Assembly (NCBI RefSeq): GCF_006974105.1
Contig: NZ_CP036282.1
Coordinates: 744,001 to 808,000, forward strand
DNA: 64,000 nt
Direction of reading: 5' to 3'
Source of the DNA: Rhodoferax aquaticus
GTDB taxonomy: Bacteria > Pseudomonadota > Gammaproteobacteria > Burkholderiales > Burkholderiaceae_C
Every line of letters begins with the position of its first letter. The stretch's first letter is position 1. Shown in pieces: positions 48,083 through 56,166 of this stretch. The notes below the pieces were generated by a model. It saw only the letters and a program-made list of their open reading frames with translations. It ran no database searches and was not told where the DNA came from. The position numbers and the translations under genes were made by a program.

Positions 48083-48480
48083 GGGGTTTGAAGGATGTGT
48101 GGCGCAGCACATGCAGTGGCGTGCGGTTTAGCGCCTTGCTTGCACTTGGCGTTGTGGCTTGGAGGATGGCTATTGCTTGGTTTGGGACACCCACTCCCCC
48201 AACCCCTCGCCCCGTCGGCGAGGGGAGTCCTGAACTGCCGATGGGATGGTTTCGCTCCGGATGCAGTGCTACCAAAGAACCGTCGCCAACGGGTTGGCAC
48301 ACCACGGCCAGTGCATGCGGTTGTAGGGCCTCGGAGGTATGTGCACAACCCCACTGGCAGGCGAAGCTGCCAGCGCTGGCGCACCCAATATAGACGCAGA
48401 ATCTACAACCGCCCCCCAGGCGCCGTGGCAAAACACAAGGTCGGCAGCGCATCCCCTGTAGCCACGTATCCGGCGGCCAT
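48083..48480 (+). repeat. Tandem repeat unit 3 (about 398 bp, 3' end lost)
   Basis: Same start as unit 2; it breaks off after GTATCCGGCGGCCA, where an inverted fragment begins a few bases later. It has slightly more substitutions than unit 2. Confidence 0.88.
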
Positions 48481-48487
48481 TAGCAAA

Positions 48488-48543
48488 ATCGGCAGTTCAA
48501 GGCTCCCCTCGCCGACGGGGCGAGGGGTTGGGGGAGTGGGTGT
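48488..48543 (-). repeat. Inverted 56-bp partial copy of the tandem unit
   Basis: Reverse complement of the segment 47368-47423 (the part with the CCCCTCGCC hairpin) with about two mismatches. Closes the array as a head-to-head element. The remaining bases to 48694 show no gene or clear signal. Confidence 0.85.
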
Positions 48544-48694
48544 TCAAAACACGCACTCATCTACCAAGTGCATCATCAGATAGCAGATAGATATTCAGAC
48601 AGAGTGATGGAGGCAAGCCATACGTTCACCCAGCCACGGTTTGCTGGCACCGCAGCTGGCCATATCCATTCGGACATGGAGGCGTGCCTTGGCT

Positions 48695-49870
48695 TCATAT
48701 GCGCTGACTAGCTAGCTTCTTGCGTAGATAAGCCAGCCACAGCAGGGACGCTGCCACCAGCGCGACCGGGGCGACGGAGCCGTAGTTCAGCCACGTCCAA
48801 CCGCTGGTCGTGACCAAGATGCCCGAAGCCAAGGAGCTGGCTGCCAGCACCGCAAACACGAAGAAGTTCAGTGCGCCTTGCGCGCGGTCTTTCTCCTGTG
48901 GCGTGTAAGTCTCCAGCGAGAGGGTGGTGCTGCCGGTGAACAAGAAGTTCCAGCCCACGCCCAGCAAAAACAAGGCGATTAGAAATTGGTGCAAATCGAC
49001 ACCCGAGAGCGCAACCGCAATGCAGCCGGCGTACAAGGCCACGCCCACTCCCATGATGGGCAGTGTGCCAAAGCGCTTAATCAAATGGCCGGTGAAAAAC
49101 CCGGGGGCAAACATGCCAATCACATGCCACTCCAGCACCAAGGCGGCATCACCAAAGGGCAAGCCGCACTGTTGCATCGCAATGGGCGTGGCCGCCATGA
49201 GCAAGTTCATGACGCCAAAACCCAAAGCCCCTGTGGCTGCCGCCACGATAAAGGTAGGCTGGCGCATGATGGCACTGAGTGGGCGACCCTCGCTATGGTC
49301 TTGCTTGGCAGGTGGTGGCGGAAAGTCAATCAAGGCCATCACTGCCAGCGCAATCAGTGCCACCACAGCCAAAGCCAGGTAGGCGCCCGCAAAAGGCACT
49401 TGGGTGAGCGACTTGGTCTGCGCCGCCAAATTGGGGCCCAGCACCGCGCCCATCAGACCACCTGCCATGACCAGTGAGACGGCTTTTTCGCGCGCGGCCG
49501 GAGCAGATAGTTCCGCGGCTGCAAAGCGGTAGAGGTTGGCATTGGCGTTGTAGTAGCCCGCCACCACCGTGGCAAAGCACAGCAACCAAAAGTCCTTGTG
49601 CACAGCCGCATACGCGCACAGCAGAGCGGAGCCCAGCGCCACCAGCAAACCGAGTTGGAACGAGCGTTTGCGCCCAAACCTCTGCTGCGTCTTGGCCACC
49701 AAGGAAGTGGACAGTGCGCCACCCACCACATAGCCCATGACGGGCAAGGTGGCCATCCAGCCCAGTGGCGCCATGCTCAGGCCGACCAAGCCGTTGATGG
49801 CAATGAAGGTGACGTTGTTGGTGAGAAAAAGCCCTTGGCAAAGGGCGAGTAGCCAGAGTGGTCTGTTCAT
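48695..49870 (-). CDS. MFS transporter
   Basis: 391 aa with twelve predicted membrane helices. The loop 2-3 motif reads AKTQQRFGRKRSFQLG (a variant of the MFS motif A GxxxDRxGRR). The first helices (LLALCQGLFLTNNVTFIAINGLVG) and the central cytoplasmic loop (PPPPAKQDHSEGRPLSAIMRQP) fit a YjiJ/drug-efflux-like subfamily. Substrate unknown. No linked regulator. Confidence 0.85.
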   Translation of the reverse strand: MNRPLWLLALCQGLFLTNNVTFIAINGLVGLSMAPLGWMATLPVMGYVVGGALSTSLVAKTQQRFGRKRSFQLGLLVALGSALLCAYAAVHKDFWLLCFATVVAGYYNANANLYRFAAAELSAPAAREKAVSLVMAGGLMGAVLGPNLAAQTKSLTQVPFAGAYLALAVVALIALAVMALIDFPPPPAKQDHSEGRPLSAIMRQPTFIVAAATGALGFGVMNLLMAATPIAMQQCGLPFGDAALVLEWHVIGMFAPGFFTGHLIKRFGTLPIMGVGVALYAGCIAVALSGVDLHQFLIALFLLGVGWNFLFTGSTTLSLETYTPQEKDRAQGALNFFVFAVLAASSLASGILVTTSGWTWLNYGSVAPVALVAASLLWLAYLRKKLASQRI

Positions 49871-49956
49871 GGGGGGGGCCGTGTGGCAATGGTCAGGGTG
49901 GGGTGCGGCTGCAGAGCGCCCTATTCTCGCAGGTCAAGCGGGCAGCGTGGCCGCTG

Positions 49957-51498
49957 TCAGGTTTGGGCAGGCGCAACCGATGGGCTGGGCAGTGCCAAGG
50001 TCACACAGGTGCCGGTGGGCACCACCTTGTGCACCATCACCTCGCCACCATGCAACTCCACAATGCGCTTGACGATGGCCAAGCCTAAGCCCTTGCCGCC
50101 TTCGCCCGTGGCGGGGGCCACGCTGTGGCGGCTCTGGTAGAAGCGGTCAAACAGGTGGGGCAAGTCTTCGCTCGGAATGCCGGGGCCGTCGTCTTGAACC
50201 TGCACCCACACCTGCGCGCCGTGGGCCACGGCGCCCAAGCGAATGCAGCCACCGGACGGGCAAAACTTCAGGGCGTTGTCGACCAAGTTGGCCACCGCGC
50301 GCTCCAACAGCTCCACATCTACGGCCACCAAAAGCATGGCATCTGCAGCAGCACTGGCTTGCATGCGCACCCCTAGGCGCTCCGCCCGTTCTGTAAAACG
50401 CAGCACCAAGTCGTCCAGCAGCTCATTGACATCCATGAGCTCGGTGCGCAGCGCAAACTGGGGCTCATCCAGCTGGGCCAAGTCGCCCAAGGACTGCACC
50501 AAGCGCGCCGCGTTGTGGGTGTTGCGCAGCGCAACCTCGACCAAGCGGCGGTCTTCCGTGCGCGCATCGTCACCCGCCCAACGGTTCTCCAGGGTTTCCA
50601 AGCACGCCACCGTGGCCGTTAATGGAGAGCGCAAGTCATGCGACAGGTTGCTCACGCCTTCGCGGCGAAAGTGGTCCAAGCGGCGCAGCGCGGCCCATTG
50701 GGTGCGCAGGGTGTCGAGCATGGCGCGCAGCCCTTTGCTGAGTTGGCCAATTTCGTCAGTGCCCGCGCGGGGCATGGCGTCTAGCAGTTCGGACTGCGGG
50801 GCTGATTGCCCGGCCGCAAATTCCTGCAGGCCTTGGCGCGACACATTGCCCATGGCCTCGGTGAGCCTGGCCAGCGGGCGTGTCACGGCGGCCGTCACCC
50901 ATGCGGCGCACAGTGTGCTCACCGCAACCACGATACATAGCAACCACAGCGTGGGTTTCGCAAAGCTGCTTTGGAAAACCGCAAACCCGCCTTGCGGGAG
51001 CACCCGCTTATGGCACACCAGGTACAAGTAGCCATCACTCTCGGGGTTTTTGAGAATCACATTGCGTTGCACGGCGCGCGCTGCAATCACCGCGCTCGCA
51101 TCCATGCGTTCGGGGTCGTCTCCCAGTACGTAGGGCATGGGCTCTGGGCCGCTGGATTCCATCACCGGTTTGAGCGCCACTTGGAAGCCCTTGGGCAGCT
51201 TGGCTTCACCGGTGGACACGATGACGGTGCCTGCGCTGTCCAATAGATAGAGCTGCGAGTCTGGCTCAAACAACACCAAACTGCGAAAGAAGTCCGCAAA
51301 CTCGTCGGGAAAACGCTCTTGCATGTCAAACATATCGGGGTGTTTGGCCACGACACGCTCCAAGAATGCGCTGGCGCGGTAGTAGGTGGCTTCGTGTTCA
51401 AAGCGTTCAAAGGCCATCAACACCGTGGATACGACCCCAACGGCGGTGAGCAAGCCGGTGAGGAAGATCGTGAGCGCAATCTTGAAGCGAATTGACAT
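49957..51498 (-). CDS. Sensor histidine kinase (OmpR-partner type)
   Basis: 513 aa. Membrane segments at about 8-28 and 183-205 flank a ~155-residue periplasmic sensor region. HAMP (~206-270), dimerisation helix with phospho-acceptor His287 in SNLSHDLRSPLTA, N box (NLVDNALKF), G1 (DDGPGIP) and G2 (GGKGLGLAIVKRI). Eight bases downstream of its response regulator gene, same strand. The stimulus is unknown. Confidence 0.93.
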   Translation of the reverse strand: MSIRFKIALTIFLTGLLTAVGVVSTVLMAFERFEHEATYYRASAFLERVVAKHPDMFDMQERFPDEFADFFRSLVLFEPDSQLYLLDSAGTVIVSTGEAKLPKGFQVALKPVMESSGPEPMPYVLGDDPERMDASAVIAARAVQRNVILKNPESDGYLYLVCHKRVLPQGGFAVFQSSFAKPTLWLLCIVVAVSTLCAAWVTAAVTRPLARLTEAMGNVSRQGLQEFAAGQSAPQSELLDAMPRAGTDEIGQLSKGLRAMLDTLRTQWAALRRLDHFRREGVSNLSHDLRSPLTATVACLETLENRWAGDDARTEDRRLVEVALRNTHNAARLVQSLGDLAQLDEPQFALRTELMDVNELLDDLVLRFTERAERLGVRMQASAAADAMLLVAVDVELLERAVANLVDNALKFCPSGGCIRLGAVAHGAQVWVQVQDDGPGIPSEDLPHLFDRFYQSRHSVAPATGEGGKGLGLAIVKRIVELHGGEVMVHKVVPTGTCVTLALPSPSVAPAQT

Positions 51499-51506
51499 AG
51501 GGTGAA

Positions 51507-52217
51507 TCAGCGTGGAGCCTCACGCATTTTGTAGCCCGCGCCGCGCACGGTCAGGATGAACTCGGGGCGCAAAGGGTCTGCCTCCATCTTGGCCCGCAGC
51601 CGGTTGATGTGGGTGGTTACCGTGTGTTCATAGCCGTCATGCGTGTAGCCCCACACGGCATTGAGCAACTGGGCACGCGAGAACACATGGCCGGGGTGCT
51701 GCGCAAAGTACAAGAGCAAGTCAAATTCCAATGCGGTCAGGTCCAGGTTGGCTTGGCGCAGCTGCACCTGGCGCTTGGCCATCCAAATCTCCAGGCTGCC
51801 ATTGCGCAGGGTTTGGGCGGGTGCTGGGTGGGCCTGCTGGGCATTGCGCAGCAGCTCAGCGCGGCGCAGCAAGGCTTTGACGCGCGCCAGCAATTCGGCC
51901 AGCGAAAACGGTTTGGTGAGGTAGTCGTCAGCGCCCAGCTCCAGGCCCAGCACGCGGTCCAGTTCGGTGGACTTGGCCGTGAGCATCAGGATGGGGGTGC
52001 TATTGCCTTTGGCGCGCAGGCTTTTGCAGACCTCTAGCCCATCCATGCCCGGCATCATCAAATCCAGAATGAGCAGGTCATGCGCTTGGCTGGTTTCTTG
52101 GGCCAAGGCGGCCACGCCATCGGCCACTTCTGTGACCGCATAACCCGCGCCTTGCAGATTGAGCGTCAACAGGGCCCGGATATCGGCCTGGTCTTCAGCA
52201 ACGAGGATTCTTTTCAT
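51507..52217 (-). CDS. OmpR-family response regulator
   Basis: 236 aa. Receiver with acidic pocket EDQAD, phospho-acceptor Asp52 in LILDLMMPGMDG, Thr in LTAKS and Lys in TKPFS; C-terminal winged helix (LTALEFDLLLYFAQHPGHVFSRAQLLNAVWG, THINRLRAKM). Pairs with the kinase downstream. Divergent from the sigma factor gene across 138 bp, which may be a target. Confidence 0.94.
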   Translation of the reverse strand: MKRILVAEDQADIRALLTLNLQGAGYAVTEVADGVAALAQETSQAHDLLILDLMMPGMDGLEVCKSLRAKGNSTPILMLTAKSTELDRVLGLELGADDYLTKPFSLAELLARVKALLRRAELLRNAQQAHPAPAQTLRNGSLEIWMAKRQVQLRQANLDLTALEFDLLLYFAQHPGHVFSRAQLLNAVWGYTHDGYEHTVTTHINRLRAKMEADPLRPEFILTVRGAGYKMREAPR

Positions 52218-52355
52218 GGGGGTACCTTAATGCAACTTAGGTCGCAGATCACGGCAAAACCTTACAAATGTTATCTGGCTGTGATATTTCGAGAGCAAGG
52301 CGTGAGGCGGGGCCGCGACAGTAGAGCCACGGAACACTTCAAGCCCACGACCACC

Positions 52356-52961
52356 ATGAACACTTTTGCTTTCTCCACCACCGCAGCGTTTGATGCCAGC
52401 CACATCCAAGCCTTGATGGCGGGCTTTGTGCCAGACGCGGACGCAGACACCTCGGCCTGCGCCGCACCAGCCGCGCCCTTGGACTGGATGGATCTCATGC
52501 CCCACCGGGACTATCTGGTGCGCTTTGCCCAACGCAAGTTGCAAGACCCCAGCTTGGCTGAGGACGTGGTGCATGACGTGTTTGAAGCGGTGATGCAGGG
52601 GCGCAGCAGCTTTGCGGGCCGCAGCGCCTTGCGCAGCTGGCTCACGGCCATTTTGAAAAACAAAATTGTCGATCTGATTCGCCAGCGTGCCCGCTACGAC
52701 AGCCTGGAAGAAGAGGGCGAAGACAGTGACGTGTGGCAGCTGCAGTGCCCCAACCCCGGCCCCCATGAAGTGGCTGAGCAGCGCCAACTGCTGCAAAACA
52801 CCATGCAGCGCATCAACACCCTAGCACCTGGCCTGCGTGATGTGATGGAGTTCCGCGTGATTGAAGACGAGTCGTCCGAAGACGTGTGTGCGCGCCTGCA
52901 GATCACCGAGTCCAGCCTGTTTGTGCGCCTGCACCGGGCGCGCAAACAGCTGCTCTGCTAA
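52356..52961 (+). CDS. ECF-type RNA polymerase sigma factor
   Basis: 201 aa from ATG 52356; the longer frame lacks an initiation site. Region 2 (HRDYLVRFAQRKLQDPSLAEDVVHDVF, FAGRSALRSWLTAILKNKIVDLIRQ) and region 4 (LAPGLRDVMEFRVIEDESSEDVCARLQITESSLFVRLHRARKQL) are clear. The N-terminal ~45 residues are an acidic Ala/Asp-rich extension. No anti-sigma gene follows, unlike most ECF operons. Its own control is not evident; neighbouring two-component genes are divergent. Confidence 0.9.
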   Translation: MNTFAFSTTAAFDASHIQALMAGFVPDADADTSACAAPAAPLDWMDLMPHRDYLVRFAQRKLQDPSLAEDVVHDVFEAVMQGRSSFAGRSALRSWLTAILKNKIVDLIRQRARYDSLEEEGEDSDVWQLQCPNPGPHEVAEQRQLLQNTMQRINTLAPGLRDVMEFRVIEDESSEDVCARLQITESSLFVRLHRARKQLLC

Positions 52962-53043
52962 GCCGAGACTGTCCATGAGGCGCACCTTCGGTGCTGTTTG
53001 GCGGCTGACGGCGCAATGGTGGTCATTTTGGCCCCTCTTCGTT

Positions 53044-53065
53044 ACCCATAGCACCAGCTATGGGT
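53044..53065. other. Hairpin between sigma factor and panE genes
   Basis: ACCCATAG-CACCAG-CTATGGGT, 8-bp perfect stem with 6-base loop and no T-run. It lies in the 174-bp convergent gap; function unclear, perhaps a weak transcription stop. Nothing else recognised in the gap. Confidence 0.5.
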
Positions 53066-53135
53066 GCCTCAGTCGGAACCAAACTGCCTCGCCACTGCTT
53101 CCGCCATCCATCCAAACCCTCATGGACAATCTCTG

Positions 53136-54122
53136 CTAACTTTCCTTCGGGTACAGGCCGTGCACCCGCGCAAACAAGCGGGTCAGGCCCAAGAGGGCAT
53201 TGATATTGGGCGTAGGCACGGCCAGCCGGGTTCCAATTTCTTGCACTGCCGTGACGATGGCGTCCAGCTCCAAGCTGCGCCCTGCTTCAGCGTCTTGCAG
53301 CATCGAGGTTTTGAAGGCCCCCAGCTTGGCGGTGATTTGCTGGCGGTCTTCCGGGCTTTGATCAATGGGGCAGCCCAGCAGGGTGCCGATGGCCGAGGCT
53401 TCCAACATGGCGTCTGCGCAAAAGCTACGTACCAAGGGGTCGCCCAAAATCAGGTCAGCGCTTGCACCTGTCATGGCCGAGATGGGGTTCATGGTGAGGT
53501 TGCCCCACAGCTTGTACCAAATGTCTTGGCGGATGTGGCCGCTGTGGGTCACATCAAAGCCTGCTTGCGCCAGCACATCGGCAATGGCTTGCACGCGCGG
53601 GTCTTGGCCGCCGGTGGCAAGCCCCACGATCAGGCCTTGCCCCATGCGGTGCTGTACCCAACCCGGCTCCGACGTGGCGGCGCTGGCATGCACCACACAA
53701 CCCACCACGCGCTCTAGGGCAATGGCCTGGCCAATGGTGTTGTCAGGGTCCAGGCTTTGTAGCGGGGCATCGGCAAAGGCGGGCAGGTGCTGGCAGAACC
53801 ACCACGGCACACCATTCATGGCGGGCATCACCAAGGTGTTGGGGCCCAGTAGCGGTGCTAGCTGGGGCGCCAAGGCTGCCAAGGCTTGGCCTTTGACCGT
53901 GATGATGACCAAGTCTTGCACGCCCAAGTCCGCCGCTGAATCGCTGGCAGTGGCCGCGCATTGCAGCAAGCCTTGTGCGGTGCCCATGCGCCAGCCGTGG
54001 CTGCGCAAGGCTTGGAGTGTGTCGCCGCGCGCCAGAGCGCTCACCTGAGTGGTTCCGTGCAATGCCAAGCGGGTGCCCAACATGCCGCCAATGGCGCCCG
54101 CGCCAACGATGCAAATCTTCAT
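53136..54122 (-). CDS. 2-dehydropantoate 2-reductase (ketopantoate reductase family)
   Basis: 328 aa from ATG 54122 (KICIVGAGAIGGMLGTRLA) with AAGGAC upstream. Rossmann GAGAIGG, conserved Lys in LVIITVKGQALAALAP, MNGVPWW and the second Lys in WYKLWGNLTMNPISAMTG. Reduces ketopantoate to pantoate with NADPH for CoA synthesis, although family members can act on other 2-oxoacids, so I leave the symbol blank. The gph gene lies 46 bp upstream on the same strand. Confidence 0.88.
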   Translation of the reverse strand: MKICIVGAGAIGGMLGTRLALHGTTQVSALARGDTLQALRSHGWRMGTAQGLLQCAATASDSAADLGVQDLVIITVKGQALAALAPQLAPLLGPNTLVMPAMNGVPWWFCQHLPAFADAPLQSLDPDNTIGQAIALERVVGCVVHASAATSEPGWVQHRMGQGLIVGLATGGQDPRVQAIADVLAQAGFDVTHSGHIRQDIWYKLWGNLTMNPISAMTGASADLILGDPLVRSFCADAMLEASAIGTLLGCPIDQSPEDRQQITAKLGAFKTSMLQDAEAGRSLELDAIVTAVQEIGTRLAVPTPNINALLGLTRLFARVHGLYPKES

Positions 54123-54168
54123 GGTGTGTCCTTGTCTCTTCGAAGGTTTAAAGCTGTGGTGCGTGGGT

Positions 54169-54900
54169 TTATGCCGCAAGCTCGGCGGGCCACCGGTCCC
54201 AGGGAATCTCGGCCAAGCTGTCGGTGTAAGCGTCGGCGTCTACCGTGGTAATGGCGTGGCCGTGGTTATAGCCATAGCTCACCAAGAGCACGGGGCAGCC
54301 CGCTGCGCGGGCGGCTTGGGCGTCGTTGCTGCTGTCGCCCACCATCAGGGTGTGGGTGGGCACAGTGCCCAAGGCCTCGCACGCCATCAGCAGTGCCATG
54401 GGGTCGGGCTTTTTGCGGGCCACGGCGTCACCGCCAATGGTGATTTCGAAAAAACCATCCAGCCCTTTGATGGCCAGCAAGTCTTTGGCAAAGCCCGTGG
54501 GCTTGTTGGTCACGCAGGCCAGGCGCATGCCGCGCGCCCGCATGGCCTCCAAGCCCTGCAGCACGCCGGGGTAGACCTGCGCCAAGCTCCCGTTGATGCG
54601 CTGGTAGTGGCGGTAGTAACTCTCCAATGCCTGCGCGGTGAGCGTGCCGTCTGCGCGAGCTGCTTCACTATGGATAGCTGCTTGCGCAGTATCCACGAGC
54701 GCCAGCAAGCTTTTTACCAAGTTTTCTGTGCCCTTGCCGACCAGCGGCTCCACGGTGGCACGCTCTACCGCGAAGTCACAGTAGGGGGCTGGCAATTCGG
54801 CCAACATGCAGCGCAGCACGGCAACAAAGTCGTCCATGGTGTCTACCAAGGTGCCGTCTAAATCTACCAAGGCGGCTTGCAAATAGCTAGGGGTCAACAT
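54169..54900 (-). CDS. gph: Phosphoglycolate phosphatase (HAD family)
   Basis: 243 aa. HAD motifs: DLDGTLVDTMDDF (I), CVTNKPTGFAKDLL (II), Lys in RKKPDP (III) and VGDSSNDAQAARAAG (IV). Dephosphorylates 2-phosphoglycolate to glycolate. A dispersed repeat (54664-54718) is carried in frame in the cap domain, encoding LLALVDTAQAAIHSEAARA; the gene still reads through. It is in the same direction as panE and may be co-transcribed. Confidence 0.92.
   Translation of the reverse strand: MLTPSYLQAALVDLDGTLVDTMDDFVAVLRCMLAELPAPYCDFAVERATVEPLVGKGTENLVKSLLALVDTAQAAIHSEAARADGTLTAQALESYYRHYQRINGSLAQVYPGVLQGLEAMRARGMRLACVTNKPTGFAKDLLAIKGLDGFFEITIGGDAVARKKPDPMALLMACEALGTVPTHTLMVGDSSNDAQAARAAGCPVLLVSYGYNHGHAITTVDADAYTDSLAEIPWDRWPAELAA
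54664..54718 (-). repeat. Dispersed ~50-bp repeat, copy F (in frame in gph)
   Basis: Gene-strand sequence has GTGGATACTGCGCAAGCAGC, identical over 20 bases to copy G in thiL read on its reverse strand. Encodes DTAQAA, the same phrase as DTAQSA from copy B in putA. Confidence 0.75.
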
Positions 54901-55084
54901 AAGGGGGTTGGGTGTGTAGGTGTGGGGTTGAAATGGCTAGCAGTCTAAAGCCTTGCCCTTGCCGCAAGAGCTGCTGCGTCAGAAGAACTGTGCGCAATGC
55001 GCTGCAGCGCACCGAGTCGGGAAGCCCCTGTCTGCATAGTGAAGTTTGCCTAGCTTTCATTGACGTTTTCCAAGGGAACTCCCT

Positions 55085-55702
55085 ATGACTTTGACTTCCA
55101 TCCGAACCTCGCGCTTGGCGCATGCGGCCAGCGGCTTGCTGGCTGCCACGCTTGTGTGTTGCGCGCCCACCGCTTTCGCCCAAAACCAATCCCGAAGCAA
55201 CGAACCCGTAGGCCACGGCTATGTGGGCTTGACCGGTGGGCCGTCGGACTTTTCACGCATCAGTGGCGGCAACGGCCTGTACTCCCGCGAAGACCGCAAC
55301 ACCGCCTACAGCGTGGCCTTTGGCAACTACTACCTGAGCCCTGACGTGGGCTTGGAGCTGGGCTATACCAACTTCGGCCAGGTGTCGCGCGGGGGTGGCA
55401 CCACCAAGGCCGAGGGCATTAACTTGAGCCTCATAGGCAAGTTACCGCTCAACCAGTCGTTCAACCTGCTGGGCAAGATAGGCACCACCTACGGCCATAC
55501 GGACGTGTCCGCGCAACCCTTGTCCGGTGTGACGCAGGGCAGCGAGAGTGGCTTTGACTGGTCCTACGGCATCGGTACGGAGTTGCTCATCAACCCGCAG
55601 TGGTCGGCTGTACTGTTGTATGACGAAACGTTGATGAAGTTTGCGGGTGGCAGCTCAGACCGGGTGAGCACGGTCAGGCTCGGTGCACGCATGCGTTTTT
55701 AG
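55085..55702 (+). CDS. Small outer-membrane beta-barrel protein
   Basis: 205 aa from ATG 55085 (AAGGGA upstream). Signal peptide ending AFAQNQ. The mature ~175 residues alternate polar and hydrophobic residues in about eight strands (GYVGLTGGPSDFSRI, AYSVAFGNYYLSPDVGLELGYTNFG, WSAVLLYDETLMKF) and end in Phe (RMRF), the usual barrel-assembly signal. OmpA/OmpW-type eight-stranded barrel is likely. Role unknown, possibly structural or a small-molecule pore. Confidence 0.78.
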   Translation: MTLTSIRTSRLAHAASGLLAATLVCCAPTAFAQNQSRSNEPVGHGYVGLTGGPSDFSRISGGNGLYSREDRNTAYSVAFGNYYLSPDVGLELGYTNFGQVSRGGGTTKAEGINLSLIGKLPLNQSFNLLGKIGTTYGHTDVSAQPLSGVTQGSESGFDWSYGIGTELLINPQWSAVLLYDETLMKFAGGSSDRVSTVRLGARMRF

Positions 55703-55810
55703 AGCGCTGCAATGTGGCGCTGCGAACCGACGCCTGCGCCCCGATTGCCTAGCATGACTCTGGTGTGGCCAAAGCCCACACCACTCCCTCCACCCACCAA
55801 GAAAGCGACT

Positions 55811-56017
55811 ATGAACAAAGACCAATTCAAGGGTTCCGTGAAAGACCTGACCGGCAAAGCCCAGCAAGCGGCCGGTAAAGCCTTGGACAACAAAGAGATG
55901 CAACTCAAGGGCCTGCAAAAGCAAGCCGTAGGCAATGCCGAGAAAGCCATTGGCGATGCCAAGCAAGGCGTGAAAGATGTGGCCGACGCCGTCAAGCACG
56001 CAGCCAAAGCACGCTGA
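55811..56017 (+). CDS. CsbD-family stress protein
   Basis: 68 aa from ATG 55811. MNKDQFKGSVKDLTGKAQQAAGK matches the CsbD opening; the rest is a Lys/Ala/Asp-rich amphipathic helix with repeats (GNAEKAIGDAKQGVKD). These proteins are small, abundant and induced by stress; function is unknown. Followed by a strong terminator. Confidence 0.92.
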   Translation: MNKDQFKGSVKDLTGKAQQAAGKALDNKEMQLKGLQKQAVGNAEKAIGDAKQGVKDVADAVKHAAKAR

Positions 56018-56036
56018 TACGTCAGCCACTGAAGAG

Positions 56037-56066
56037 CCCCTAGCCTTTACTGGGCTAGGGGTTTTT
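56037..56066 (+). terminator. Intrinsic terminator after csbD
   Basis: CCCCTAGCC-N7-GGCTAGGGG hairpin followed directly by TTTTT, 20 bases after the stop codon. Confidence 0.93.
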
Positions 56067-56166
56067 ACGGATCGGTACTTGGTCGACGAAGACGAGTCGC
56101 TTGCCGGGCTGAATCTAAACGCACCCGTGCAGTGATCGCGTGGCACGCCCTAGCGCACCTACGCAC

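Noticed and set aside
47202..48452. Long minus-strand open frames of 150-257 codons (and plus-strand ones) in the tandem repeats
   Set aside because: Periods of 410 and 409 bp shift frames between copies, the products are Arg/Cys/Pro/Trp-rich without domains, and no ribosome sites precede them; I treat them as by-products of GC-rich repeats.
47264..48480. Tandem repeats considered as a CRISPR array
   Set aside because: Units are ~410 bp, adjacent and nearly identical with no short repeat/unique spacer pattern, and no cas genes are in the window.
52975..53139. 54-codon plus-strand ORF after the sigma factor gene, a possible anti-sigma peptide
   Set aside because: No ribosome-binding site, no zinc-binding or membrane motif, and it crosses a hairpin; composition is not protein-like.
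54123..54179. Upstream extension of the panE-like gene
   Set aside because: The added residues have no similarity, and ATG 54122 gives the standard KICIVGAGAIGG start with a ribosome site.
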